Positions 1 to 7,618 of a stretch of 41,316 nt of DNA are shown here, in pieces. Under the pieces are notes generated by a model. That model saw only the letters and a list, made by a program, of their open reading frames with translations, was not told the origin of the DNA and did no database searches. The DNA is taken from positions 1-41,316 of IMG/VR virus record IMGVR_UViG_3300044825_000469. One strand, 5' to 3'. This DNA is from a virus. Within the stretch, counting starts at the first letter, position 1. Each line of letters starts with the position of its first letter. The translations under genes were made by a program, and so were the position numbers.

Positions 1-268
1 CAGCCACACGCTACTTCCCCAGTTGCGTGTGTGGGTGGCGACTTCCACGGATGAGAAGAGGGTGAGGGCATATGGCCCAGCACGAGTATGATCTGCCTGA
101 CGATTTCGATGATTACGATGATGGTGCCATGACGCAGGTGCGTCGGGCACATAAGGCCGCTGTGAAGCGGTTGAAGGAACTTGAGGGTGAACTTCAAGGT
201 TATCGTGTCGAATCACGTAAGCGGACAGTGGCAGACGTTCTCGCGTCTCGCGGTTACAACCCGAAGAT
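1..268. repeat. Left copy of terminal overlap (circular closure)
   Basis: Bases 1-268 recur at 41049-41316. The first 127 bases are identical. The rest differ at only four sites (128, 203, 215, 230), all third codon positions of the scaffold gene and all silent. The simplest reading is a circularly closing assembly of about 41,048 bp in which the two ends came from slightly different strains. A true direct terminal repeat is less likely, because phage replication would normally keep its copies identical. Confidence 0.9.
5..31 (+). promoter_or_regulatory. Leader hairpin upstream of scaffold gene
   Basis: CACACGC at 5-11 can pair with GCGTGTG at 25-31 (7 bp, 13-base loop), 40 bases before the scaffold start codon. 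It is repeated at 41053-41079. It could be an mRNA leader structure or, with the hairpin at 41002-41028, part of a processing or attachment region. There is no T-run after it, so it is not an obvious terminator. Confidence 0.4.
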
Positions 269-575
269 CGCTGATTTGATCCCAGGGGATATCACTAACG
301 AAGCAGAGATTGTTTCTTGGCTTGATGAGAAGGCCGATGTGTTCCAGCCCACGACTGTGGCTGCGGACAGCGATGGCTCTCAGAATGAGCAGATGGACTT
401 TCAGCAGGATGTGATGGTTCCCCCTGGCTATCAGCAGTTCAATGAGGTTGTGAACGCGGGACAGGCACCGGCTGGTGACGAGTCGCAGATCATGGCAATG
501 ATTGCCGCTGCAAAGACACCGGAAGACCTGAACAGGATTCTGTTCCAGGGTTCCGGTGGTCCCCCGGTGTACTGA
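72..575 (+). CDS. Capsid assembly scaffolding protein (candidate)
   Basis: A 167-residue acidic protein directly upstream of the major capsid gene, the usual place for a scaffold. It has an Asp-rich N-terminus (about residues 7-19), a predicted coiled coil rich in Arg/Lys/Glu (about 23-50), a segment around 58-75 containing ASRGYNPKIADLIP, then a Gln/Pro-rich tail. This layout is typical of actinophage scaffolds. The purine-rich GAGGGTGAGGG sits just before the ATG. Identification rests on position and composition. A minor capsid or decoration protein is the main alternative. Confidence 0.7.
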   Translation: MAQHEYDLPDDFDDYDDGAMTQVRRAHKAAVKRLKELEGELQGYRVESRKRTVADVLASRGYNPKIADLIPGDITNEAEIVSWLDEKADVFQPTTVAADSDGSQNEQMDFQQDVMVPPGYQQFNEVVNAGQAPAGDESQIMAMIAAAKTPEDLNRILFQGSGGPPVY

Positions 576-619
576 CCAGTAGTCCAATAACTATTTGCGA
601 AAGGTGGTGAATCTCAACT

Positions 620-1576
620 ATGCCTAATACCTACACTGGTACTAGCACGATCAGCAATCAGACTGGTATGACTAACCTTGTCCAGACTGCTTATGATCGT
701 TATGTTGAGATGGCACTGCGGTCGCAGCCGCTCATCCGTGACATTGCTGATAAGCGGCCCGTCCAGCAGGCCATGCCAGGTTCGTCTGTTGTTTTCCAGA
801 TTTATTCTGATCTGGCCCAGGCAACTTCGACCCTGACTGAAAACGTTGATCCTGATGCTGTTGCGCTGAGCAACACGACCACGGTCACTGTTACTCTGAA
901 CGAGTACGGCAATGCTGCCCTGCTCACCCGCAAGCTGGGTCTGTTCTCGCTGTCCGATGTTGATCCGGCTGCTGCTGACATTATCGCGTACAACATGGCT
1001 GACTCGCTTGACTCTGTTGTGATGACGGAGCTGCGTGGTGGTAGCAATGTTCGTTTCGCCCGTGACTCGTCCGACACTCCCACTCAGACTTCTGAGGTTG
1101 AGATCACGGACATCATCAAGGCTGACGACATTCGCTTCGTTGTTGCGAAGCTGCGTGCGAACCTTGCGGTTCCGCGTCAGGGTAGCCTTTACGCTGCCTA
1201 CATTCACCCTGAGGTTTCCTTCGATCTTCGCAAGGAGGCTACGGGTGGCGGGTTCCAGGATCTCCACAAGTATGATGCTACGGAGAACTTCTGGCCTGGA
1301 TTCATCGGTACGTTTGAGGGTGCTTACTTCATTGAGACTCCTCGCATGTACTCGGCAACGGATGGCGCGACTTCTGCTCGCGTGTACCGCACGATCATTG
1401 TCGGCAAGCAGGCACTGGCTGAGGCTGTTGCTGAGGAGCCGCACACGATCATGGGTCCGGTTACGGACAAGCTGATGCGTCACCGCCCTCTGGGCTGGTA
1501 TGGCGTTCTCGGGTGGAAGCGTTACCGTGAGGCTGCGCTTTACCGCATTGAGTCGGCTTCGTCTATCAACGCCTGA
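620..1576 (+). CDS. Major capsid protein, N4-gp56 family (HK97 fold)
   Basis: 318 residues. The N-terminal part (about 15-60) followed by LTENVDPDAVALS and the NEYGNAALLTRKL stretch matches the N4-gp56 type of major capsid protein, an HK97-fold shell subunit. The conserved order is an ENV/EGV-P turn, a beta strand, YG, then the long spine helix with SLDSVVMTEL. Length is usual for the family. AAGGTGGTGA precedes the start. It lies 44 bases after the scaffold gene, as expected of a head-assembly cassette. No protease gene is seen nearby, and N4-gp56 capsids do not always need one. Confidence 0.9.
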   Translation: MPNTYTGTSTISNQTGMTNLVQTAYDRYVEMALRSQPLIRDIADKRPVQQAMPGSSVVFQIYSDLAQATSTLTENVDPDAVALSNTTTVTVTLNEYGNAALLTRKLGLFSLSDVDPAAADIIAYNMADSLDSVVMTELRGGSNVRFARDSSDTPTQTSEVEITDIIKADDIRFVVAKLRANLAVPRQGSLYAAYIHPEVSFDLRKEATGGGFQDLHKYDATENFWPGFIGTFEGAYFIETPRMYSATDGATSARVYRTIIVGKQALAEAVAEEPHTIMGPVTDKLMRHRPLGWYGVLGWKRYREAALYRIESASSINA

Positions 1577-1644
1577 TAGTTGATGTTCCTGCGGGGGTCA
1601 CTCATATGGTGGGGTGGCCCCTGCGGGGCATTGAGAGGGATCTG

Positions 1645-1965
1645 ATGTCTTGCAGGACCGGGTGTATTACGAAAGACCATGAGACTTATGGGCAGTGCTT
1701 GAGGGCTGCTTCTTTGCGTGTGGGTTGGTCCCGCTCGCATCTTGGGATTGATGCTTCACGGGAGAAAAGTAAGAACCGTGAGCTTGATCTTTACGCTGAG
1801 GCCCGTCAGGCGGGGATTCAGCCAGCAACTACTAGGACTCCAGACATTCATAAAGCGTTTGAGTTGTCTGCGAAGGCCGGGGCAGCGTTTGATGCCACGG
1901 ATAACACATTCAGTAACGGTGCCCATTACAGCCCCAAAACGGGGCAAGTTGTTAAGTTCGATTAA
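1645..1965 (+). CDS. Small post-capsid protein of unknown function
   Basis: 106 residues from an ATG preceded by GAGAGGGA. The frame is open upstream to 1606 but without a ribosome site. The N-terminus MSCRTGCITKDHETYGQCLR has three cysteines and a histidine that could bind metal, followed by a charged helix (DASREKSKNRELDLYAEARQAG). It sits between the capsid and a structural gene, so a virion or head-completion role is likely. I recognise the general pattern from actinophage genomes but know no function. Confidence 0.7.
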   Translation: MSCRTGCITKDHETYGQCLRAASLRVGWSRSHLGIDASREKSKNRELDLYAEARQAGIQPATTRTPDIHKAFELSAKAGAAFDATDNTFSNGAHYSPKTGQVVKFD

Positions 1966-1974
1966 GGAGAACAG

Positions 1975-2403
1975 GTGGCGAACGCTGTCTTCCCGAAGGC
2001 CAAGGAAGGTTTCCTTGACGGGAGCATTGACTTGGATACGGCTACGATCAAGGTTGCCCTGGTGCGGGGCTACACGTATAACACTGCCCATGACACGGTG
2101 TCTGATGTGACTGGTGCTGGTGGCACGCTTCATGCTACGTCGTCTGGCTTGTCTAGCAAGACTGTGACGAATGGTGTGTTTGATGCGGCTGATGTGACGT
2201 TCACGACGCCTGCGTCTAACACGAGCGATCATGCGCTGCTGCTGTTCCAGTCGTCTGCTTCGACTGGTGGCGCTGATGTGGCTGATACGAGTCAGCGTGT
2301 GATTGCGTGGATTGATTCGGGTACTGGTATCCCGATTAAGCCTGCTGGCGGTGACATCACCGTGGTGTGGGATAACGGTGCCAACAAGATTTTCAGCCTC
2401 TAG
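1975..2403 (+). CDS. Virion structural protein (head or tail accessory)
   Basis: 142 residues, GTG start after AAGGAGA. The sequence is beta-rich with small polar residues. It contains TATIKVALVRGYTYN near residue 20, a central Thr/Ser/Ala stretch, DHALLLF near 87, and a C-terminal DITVVWDNGANKIFSL. Small proteins of this pattern occur in the structural modules of many tailed phages, but their place in the particle is not settled. It is the first gene after the 106-residue post-capsid gene and runs straight into the repeat protein at 2410. Confidence 0.65.
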   Translation: MANAVFPKAKEGFLDGSIDLDTATIKVALVRGYTYNTAHDTVSDVTGAGGTLHATSSGLSSKTVTNGVFDAADVTFTTPASNTSDHALLLFQSSASTGGADVADTSQRVIAWIDSGTGIPIKPAGGDITVVWDNGANKIFSL

Positions 2404-2409
2404 TCCTGA

Positions 2410-3210
2410 ATGACCGTTATTGATGTAACGGAGCGCCCAGTTCTGAAACTGGGTCCTGACCTGTTCAGGTTTGCTTACCCTGACGGGGTTGCTTCTTCTG
2501 CTGCTGTGGGTACAGCTCAGGTGAATGCGACTGTTGCCGTGTCTGGGGTTGCTTCTGTTGCCGCTGTGGGCACTGCTGCGACTGTGGCGTCTGTGGCTGT
2601 GTCTGGTGTTGCTGGTGCTGGTGATATCGGTTCGCCTGCTTTGTCCGCTTCGCTCTCTGTTGCTGGCATTGCTGGCACTGCCGCTGTTGGGACAGCTAAA
2701 ACGGTGGCTAAAGCTCCTGTCGCGGGGATACCCTCAGGAGCCTCTGTAGGCAACGCTGAGGCGTTTATATCCATGAACCCTTCTGGGTTTACCTCTGCTG
2801 GTTCTGTTGGCTCTCCGAGCCTTACACCTGTAATGTCGCCTACGGGTATTGCTGGGTCTGAGCAGTTTGGGGATGCGGACACTCTCGCCACCGTGTTCAT
2901 TATCCCTGGCCCTGTGGATCCCAGTAACGATTTCGGTAACGCTGTGGTGACGAAGAAGGGCTGGATTTTCCGGCCACCTGTCAGCACTTACCAGTGGCGT
3001 CTGTTCAAGGAGTATGAGGGTATTTCCTTGTTGAAGGAGAGTGGCGTGTGGTCTGAGGTCGCTCATCCTGATCTTGAGCGGACGAGGAATGCCCAGAAGT
3101 ATTTGGCTGGTGGTCGTGATCATGTGGTGTCTACGTCGTTGAAGGCTGAACTTGAGGGGCTTGGTTACACGGTGACTGAGGAGATCGTGACCACGGAGGA
3201 GTACCTGTGA
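2410..3210 (+). CDS. Ala/Gly/Val repeat virion protein
   Basis: 266 residues. About residues 25-170 are a degenerate repeat of roughly 16-20 residues built on a GVAS-AAVGTA pattern (for example AVSGVASVAAVGTA). It resembles the hydrophobic beta repeats seen in phage fibres and decoration proteins. The C-terminal third (about 185-266) is different: charged and globular, with a WRLFKEYEG segment and an acidic end. Its last codon overlaps the next gene (GTGA), so translation is probably coupled. Virion function is inferred from position. The repeats could vary in number between strains. Confidence 0.65.
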   Translation: MTVIDVTERPVLKLGPDLFRFAYPDGVASSAAVGTAQVNATVAVSGVASVAAVGTAATVASVAVSGVAGAGDIGSPALSASLSVAGIAGTAAVGTAKTVAKAPVAGIPSGASVGNAEAFISMNPSGFTSAGSVGSPSLTPVMSPTGIAGSEQFGDADTLATVFIIPGPVDPSNDFGNAVVTKKGWIFRPPVSTYQWRLFKEYEGISLLKESGVWSEVAHPDLERTRNAQKYLAGGRDHVVSTSLKAELEGLGYTVTEEIVTTEEYL

Positions 3211-4094
3211 CGACGTTTGACGATTTGACTAACGATGTGCTGTCGATGCTGCGTGGTTATGTACGTTCACAAGAGTCTGTGACTGCCCTAAATGGCAGTC
3301 TAAATGGGACAGCGACCACATTCAATGTGGATAACGGTTCCCGTCTGGGCATGGGTCGGGCTGAGATTGACGACGAGCTGGTTTACATTGACGCGATCAC
3401 GACGAACGCTGTGGCCCTTCAGCCGTGGGGTAGGGGTGTTGATGGCACGACAGCCACCACCCACTCCGATAACGCCCGTGTCACGTTCAATCCACTGTTC
3501 CCTCGCCACTATGTGAAGCGTGCCATTAACGACACTATCGCCTCTATGGGTGTAGAGTTAAAGGCTAAAGACACTCACACGTTCACGTTCCTGGCAGCCA
3601 CGAACACCTACTCTATTCCTTCCACGGTGGATGAGGTGAGCCAGGTTACTTGGAAGACTGTTGGCCCTTCGGGCCGTTGGGAGACTGTTCGCAGATGGCA
3701 GATCGACCTTCAGGCGAATGTGACTCAGTACACGACAGGCAAGACGATCACTGTATGGGATTCGGTTGTTCCTGGCAGGACTGTGCAGGTTCAGTTCCTG
3801 AAAGACCCGACTCTTCTGTCAGCGGGTTCGGACACGCTCACGACTACAGCGGGTTTGCCTGCATCGTGCCGGGATGTTATTGCTCTTGGGACGGCTGCGC
3901 GACTTGTGTCGTCAATCGATGTGGCACTGCTGGATCCGTCGTCAGTGCAGGCAGGCTTTTTTGATGAGCGTCGCCAGATCGGCTCCGCTTCTAACGTGGC
4001 TAGAACTTTGTATGCGCTATATCAGCAGCGTCTTGCTGAGGAGGTTGGTCGTTTCCGTGGCGAAATCAACACACCCATTCACTACCGGAAGTAG
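3207..4094 (+). CDS. Head-tail adaptor / neck protein (candidate)
   Basis: 295 residues, GTG start overlapping the previous stop by four bases. The N-terminal part (about 25-95) holds a beta module ending in GRGVDGTTATTHSDNA. The remainder has PRHYVKRAINDTIASMG, a long beta region, and C-terminal helices (QQRLAEEVGRFRGE). The helix plus beta layout and the position between capsid and fibre genes resemble tail-tubular-A or neck adaptor proteins of short-tailed phages. The module at 25-95 recurs in the next gene. The exact assignment is inference. Confidence 0.6.
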   Translation: MTTFDDLTNDVLSMLRGYVRSQESVTALNGSLNGTATTFNVDNGSRLGMGRAEIDDELVYIDAITTNAVALQPWGRGVDGTTATTHSDNARVTFNPLFPRHYVKRAINDTIASMGVELKAKDTHTFTFLAATNTYSIPSTVDEVSQVTWKTVGPSGRWETVRRWQIDLQANVTQYTTGKTITVWDSVVPGRTVQVQFLKDPTLLSAGSDTLTTTAGLPASCRDVIALGTAARLVSSIDVALLDPSSVQAGFFDERRQIGSASNVARTLYALYQQRLAEEVGRFRGEINTPIHYRK

Positions 4095-4099
4095 GATAG

Positions 4100-5074
4100 A
4101 TGCCTCGTAGATATTACTCGTCTACTGCGGTAGCAACAACACTGTCTGCTTCCGCTAATAATTCAACCACAAGTATCACAGTTACTGCCTTGTCTGGGTA
4201 TCCTGTGTCTACTCCGTGGACTGCGATCATTGACCCTGACACTGCCTCTGAGGAGGTGGTGACTGTCACTAACGTTGCTGGCACTACCCTCACAGTTACT
4301 CGTGGTGTTGATGGCACTACGGCTGTATCTCATTCTGCTGGAGCTGTGTTTAGGCATGGCGTTTCTGGTAGGGATTTCGATGAGGCGAATAGCCATGTGA
4401 ACGACACGACTACGGACGTTCACAGCCAGTACGTCACAAAAGCCCTAGTTGACGCCAAGGGCGACCTCATCACCGCCACCGCTGCGGACACCCCCGCGCG
4501 CCTAGCTGTGGGAACGAACGATCATGTCCTCACGGCTGACTCGTCTACGGCTACGGGGTTGAAGTGGGCTGCGGTTTCGGGCCTGCCCAGCCAGACCTCT
4601 AACGCGAATAAGTTGCTGACGACGAATGGGACGGCGGCGTCGTGGACTGACACGCTGTCGAATCTGATTCAGCTTGGCCCTATGGAGCGGTTCAATGTGG
4701 TGGCGTCTGCGGCGACGGGCACCGTAAATATTGACATCAAGACGGCTGCTGTGTGGTTTTACACGACGAACGCCAGCGCGAATCACACGATCAATTTCCG
4801 TGGGGATTCCTCGACCACGTTGTCTAGCCTTCTGGCGGTGGAGGATGCGTACACGGTGGGCTGGATTGTCAATAATGGGACGACGGCGTATTACCCGACG
4901 ACGATTCAGGTGGATGGGACTGCGGTGACGCCTAAGTGGTTGAACGATACGGAGCCGCCTTCATCGTCGCAGGCTAATCAGACTGCCGGTGTGGATGCGT
5001 TCACGTTCACGATCATCAAGACTGCCGCGACCCCCACCTACACGGTGTTGGGCGCCTGGGCGCAGTACAGGTAG
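4100..5074 (+). CDS. Tail fibre / receptor-binding protein
   Basis: 324 residues. Residues about 20-90 carry the same module as the preceding neck-like protein (TRGVDGTTAVSHSAGA). Then comes DAKGDLITATAADTPARL followed by VLTADSSTATGLKWA, a segment very common in phage tail-fibre proteins. The C-terminal half is a Thr/Ser/Gly-rich beta domain ending LGAWAQYR. ATG six bases after the upstream stop, with a purine-rich GGAAGTAGGATAG before it. Fibre assignment is good; receptor specificity cannot be read. Confidence 0.75.
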   Translation: MPRRYYSSTAVATTLSASANNSTTSITVTALSGYPVSTPWTAIIDPDTASEEVVTVTNVAGTTLTVTRGVDGTTAVSHSAGAVFRHGVSGRDFDEANSHVNDTTTDVHSQYVTKALVDAKGDLITATAADTPARLAVGTNDHVLTADSSTATGLKWAAVSGLPSQTSNANKLLTTNGTAASWTDTLSNLIQLGPMERFNVVASAATGTVNIDIKTAAVWFYTTNASANHTINFRGDSSTTLSSLLAVEDAYTVGWIVNNGTTAYYPTTIQVDGTAVTPKWLNDTEPPSSSQANQTAGVDAFTFTIIKTAATPTYTVLGAWAQYR

Positions 5075-5082
5075 GCGCGGGT

Positions 5083-5622
5083 ATGCCTATTGTGGGTCAG
5101 TTTGGTTCGCTGGCGGGGTTTGGTGTGCTCCCTGGTGGCGCGTTGGAGTCCATTGCCACGGTGACGGTGGGCAGCGGCGGGGCGTCATCCATCACGTTCT
5201 CAGATTTGCCCAGCGGGTTCCAGCACCTTCATGTGCGCGGTCTACTCATTGGCGTTTCTGCTAATGACGCGGGAGCGCGCCTAAATCAAGACAGCAGCGC
5301 GACGGCCTACTCTTGGCATCGCCTAAATGGAAACGGCGCGAGCGCCACGGCAACGGCTGGAACATCTACCAATAACTCCTATGCTGCCGTTTACACAACT
5401 ACTTATGGTGCCGCGTTCTGCATGGACATCCTTGACGTGTCATCTACATCAAAGAACAAGACAATGAGAATGTTTGGCGGTTGGGACGCCAATGGCTCGG
5501 GCCAAGTGTTCCTCCACTCTGGTCTCTACATGTCTACGAGTGCTGTCAACGCTGTGACCATCTTTGGCGTCAGCAACTTTGCCCAGCACTCCACGCTTGC
5601 CCTGTACGGGGTGCGCGCATGA
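5083..5622 (+). CDS. Fibre-domain protein, paralogue 1 of 3
   Basis: 179 residues, nearly all one beta-rich domain. It begins IATVTVGSGGASSITFSDLP, continues with RLNGNGASATA, and ends with a hydrophobic strand and LALYGVRA. Together with the next two genes it forms a tandem set sharing the sequence order I-T...S-FS-IP...(Y/F)xDL...LRGNG...LYGI. Such single-domain proteins often make receptor-binding tips or fibre caps. Nine bases separate it from the upstream fibre gene. The shared order is read by eye. Confidence 0.65.
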   Translation: MPIVGQFGSLAGFGVLPGGALESIATVTVGSGGASSITFSDLPSGFQHLHVRGLLIGVSANDAGARLNQDSSATAYSWHRLNGNGASATATAGTSTNNSYAAVYTTTYGAAFCMDILDVSSTSKNKTMRMFGGWDANGSGQVFLHSGLYMSTSAVNAVTIFGVSNFAQHSTLALYGVRA

Positions 5623-5655
5623 CGCTAATGACACAGTTACAGACGGGGGTGGATC

Positions 5656-6156
5656 ATGGCTAGGACCTATGAGCCGATTGCCTCTACGACGATCAGCGGC
5701 TCGTCGACCAGCACGTTCAGTTTCACCAATATCCCCGCGACATTCACCGACCTTGTAGTGGTGGAGTACCTCAGTTTCACGGTTGGCAGCAACCAGCGAG
5801 GAATCAACTTCGGAGATGCCTCCACCTCCACGCTTTACTCCAGCACGAATCTTCGCGGTAACGGATCTGTGGCAGCATCAGTTCGGTTCACAGGCGGTGA
5901 TGCTGTTGGTTCGACACCGGGAGTGGCTGAGAGTGGTACTGGGTGGATGACGATTGTCACTCAGGTCATGTCTTACGCGAACACAAACATAAATAAGACG
6001 TTTCTACAGAGCACCGCCGATTCCTCGTCGTATGTGTATCGGACAGTCGGGCTGTGGCGAAATACCAGCGCCATTGACACCGTCAAGTTGTTTGCGATTA
6101 CTGGCGCGTTTGCAGCGGGGTCTAGGTTCAGTCTCTACGGAATCAAGGCGGCGTGA
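5656..6156 (+). CDS. Fibre-domain protein, paralogue 2 of 3
   Basis: 166 residues, GGGGGTGG ribosome site just before the ATG. It opens with EPIASTTISGSSTSTFSFTN and IPATFTDLVVV, has NLRGNGSVAASV in the middle and ends RFSLYGIKAA. The same landmarks occur in the genes on either side, so it is a divergent tandem duplicate. It probably supplies an alternative or additional receptor-binding subunit. It could also be a decoration protein. Confidence 0.65.
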   Translation: MARTYEPIASTTISGSSTSTFSFTNIPATFTDLVVVEYLSFTVGSNQRGINFGDASTSTLYSSTNLRGNGSVAASVRFTGGDAVGSTPGVAESGTGWMTIVTQVMSYANTNINKTFLQSTADSSSYVYRTVGLWRNTSAIDTVKLFAITGAFAAGSRFSLYGIKAA

Positions 6157-6193
6157 TGTCAGTAACCCATGAGTTTCGGACAGGGGGCCGCTG

Positions 6194-6703
6194 ATGGCGA
6201 CGACATGCAGGCTGATCGCTAAGCAGACCCTCGGATCAGATGCCGCCTCGGTGACGTTCAGCGACATACCGGGGAGCTACACGGACCTGCTCGTCTACAT
6301 CTCCACCCGGTCCACCAAGACATCATCCGGCAACTGGGCAGACGTTCGCATCCGGCCCAACAGCGCATCTACGAACCTGTCTATGAGGATGATGTACGGG
6401 GACGGGTCGTCAGCCGCGTCCGCGTCGTACACGGATTACGCCTATTTCTGGGCGCCCAGCACCTCCTCGACTAGCAGCACGTTCGGGAACGCGTACATCT
6501 ATTTTCCTAACTATGCAGGCAGCACGAATAAGAGCCTGTCAATGGAGTCGGTGACTGAGCACAACGGGACATCGGCGCTGATTGTCGCTGGCGCTGGCCT
6601 GTGGTCGTCGACCGCTGCGATTACTAGCCTGATGATTGAGCAATCGGGCGGCAACCTCGTGTCGGGGTCCACTTTCTACTGCTACGGCATCACTAAGGCA
6701 TAA
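6194..6703 (+). CDS. Fibre-domain protein, paralogue 3 of 3
   Basis: 169 residues. Landmarks are RLIAKQTLGSDAASVTFSDI, PGSYTDLLVYIS, MMYGDGSSAASASYTD and the terminal STFYCYGITKA. It has the same plan as the two preceding genes, with the closest N-terminal match to the general phage pattern of 'I...TLGS...ITFS-IP..Y.DL'. It is followed at once by a small chaperone-like gene, as fibre genes often are. Confidence 0.65.
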   Translation: MATTCRLIAKQTLGSDAASVTFSDIPGSYTDLLVYISTRSTKTSSGNWADVRIRPNSASTNLSMRMMYGDGSSAASASYTDYAYFWAPSTSSTSSTFGNAYIYFPNYAGSTNKSLSMESVTEHNGTSALIVAGAGLWSSTAAITSLMIEQSGGNLVSGSTFYCYGITKA

Positions 6704-6711
6704 GGAGCCTC

Positions 6712-6948
6712 ATGTCTGACACACCCATCGCTGTCATCGTGAATTGCGAGACAGGCCAGGTTGAGGAGCGACCCCTGACCGCTGAGGAGATCGCGCAGCG
6801 TGAGGCCGACGCGGCTGCCGCTGCCGCTGCGGAGGCCGAGCGACAGGCTGCCGAGGAGGCCAAGGCTGCCGCTAAGGCGTCGGCTATCGCCAAGCTGGAA
6901 GCCCTCGGCCTGACCGCTGATGAGGCGTCTGCCCTGCTTGGCGTCTAG
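6712..6948 (+). CDS. Small Ala-rich helical protein (fibre-associated)
   Basis: 78 residues, AAGGAG ribosome site. The N-terminus (IAVIVNCETGQVEERPLTAEEI) is of a type often found in small proteins next to phage tail fibres. The rest is an Ala/Glu/Lys-rich amphipathic helix (about 30-62) and a short C-terminal turn, GLTADEASALLGV. A fibre-assembly or trimerisation role is plausible from position and helix content. No catalytic motif is visible. Confidence 0.65.
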   Translation: MSDTPIAVIVNCETGQVEERPLTAEEIAQREADAAAAAAAEAERQAAEEAKAAAKASAIAKLEALGLTADEASALLGV

Positions 6949-7488
6949 TCGCCAATCTAGGGGTTAATTCCTACTGTCCATAACGGCGCGGCGGCCTGGC
7001 CTCGATGTCGGCCAAGCGTGCAACCATGTTGCTGTGGTTCCCCTATGAAGCGCCACACGATTGGGTCAAGAAAGGGAACAGCCCAGTCTCTAAAGTAAGA
7101 GTTCCGAACATCGGCATGAGCCTGCCTGCGGATTCAGTAGCCCCAGAGTTGTGGATCTGGTGTTGTGCTAAACCACAACACGGCACGAGCCTGCCGTTGC
7201 ATTTATGCACACATTCTCAATGTCGGAGGATGACTTCCGGCTGTGAGAAGTCGGAACAGGCATGGCTTTATTCCCGCTTAGCCGGAACAAGCCTGGCTTT
7301 ATTCCTGCTTATGGACAAATCTGTCAATGATGTTTGACATCTGTCCACATGTAAAGAATCACGCTCAAATTTTACTTATCCGCACGGATATAGAAAGTTT
7401 CCGGCTTTTTCTTTGCATGTCCCTGCCGCACTGCAATGCAGTAATGCAGCCGTTCAGCCTGCATCCTGATGCCGGATAAGGAGAGGTT
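6949..7488 (+). other. 540-bp non-coding stretch with repeats and hairpins inside the late operon
   Basis: No convincing gene. The open frame at 7005-7337 lacks a ribosome site and has unlike composition. The stretch holds a perfect 8-bp hairpin (GTGTTGTG 7160-7167 with CACAACAC 7174-7181), a tandem 28-base near-repeat, the recurring short motif 'CGGCAYGAGCCTGCC', and two DnaA-box-like sequences: TATGGACAA at 7310-7318 and CTGTCCACA at 7341-7349. It may contain a terminator/promoter pair, a structured RNA, or the remains of a lost gene. Confidence 0.5.
7253..7311 (+). repeat. Tandem 28-base near-repeat, 31-base period
   Basis: The 28 bases at 7253-7280 (GGAACAGGCATGGCTTTATT...) recur at 7284-7311 with about three differences and a three-base spacer. 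Related shorter motifs stand at about 7110 and 7181. It may be a duplicated protein-binding site or duplicated hairpin. Confidence 0.6.
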
Positions 7489-7492
7489 ATGG

Positions 7493-7618
7493 ATGACGAC
7501 ATCTGGGACTTCCTCGGATACGTTGAGTACGACGAAGACTGACCCGTACAGGTGCGCCAAATGTTGGCGACCTTTTGTTGTGCCCTCCCTAGCTAGAGCC
7601 TGCGAGGAAAAACATTGA
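7493..7618 (+). CDS. 41-residue Cys-rich miniprotein
   Basis: Reads MTTSGTSSDTLSTTKT followed by DPYRCAKCWRPFVVPSLARA and CEEKH. The CxxC pair with a later Cys and His could bind zinc. Three facts support it: AAGGAG at 7477-7482 at good spacing, a stop (TGA 7616-7618) that overlaps the TTG start of the next gene, and a protein-like C-terminus. A competing start at 7489 in another frame would give only a 17-residue acidic peptide. Function unknown. Confidence 0.6.
   Translation: MTTSGTSSDTLSTTKTDPYRCAKCWRPFVVPSLARACEEKH

Noticed and set aside
614-1483. 289-residue minus-strand frame opposite the capsid gene
   Set aside because: Low-quality Arg/Ser/Leu-rich translation; the plus strand is the recognisable major capsid protein.
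7005-7337. 110-residue plus-strand frame in the 540-bp gap
   Set aside because: No ribosome site; it runs through the hairpin and both tandem repeats; composition unlike neighbours.
7489-7542. 17-residue peptide MDDDIWDFLGYVEYDED
   Set aside because: Shares the ribosome site with the 41-residue Cys-rich frame, which has better spacing, a coupled stop and a metal-site pattern; cannot be ruled out.
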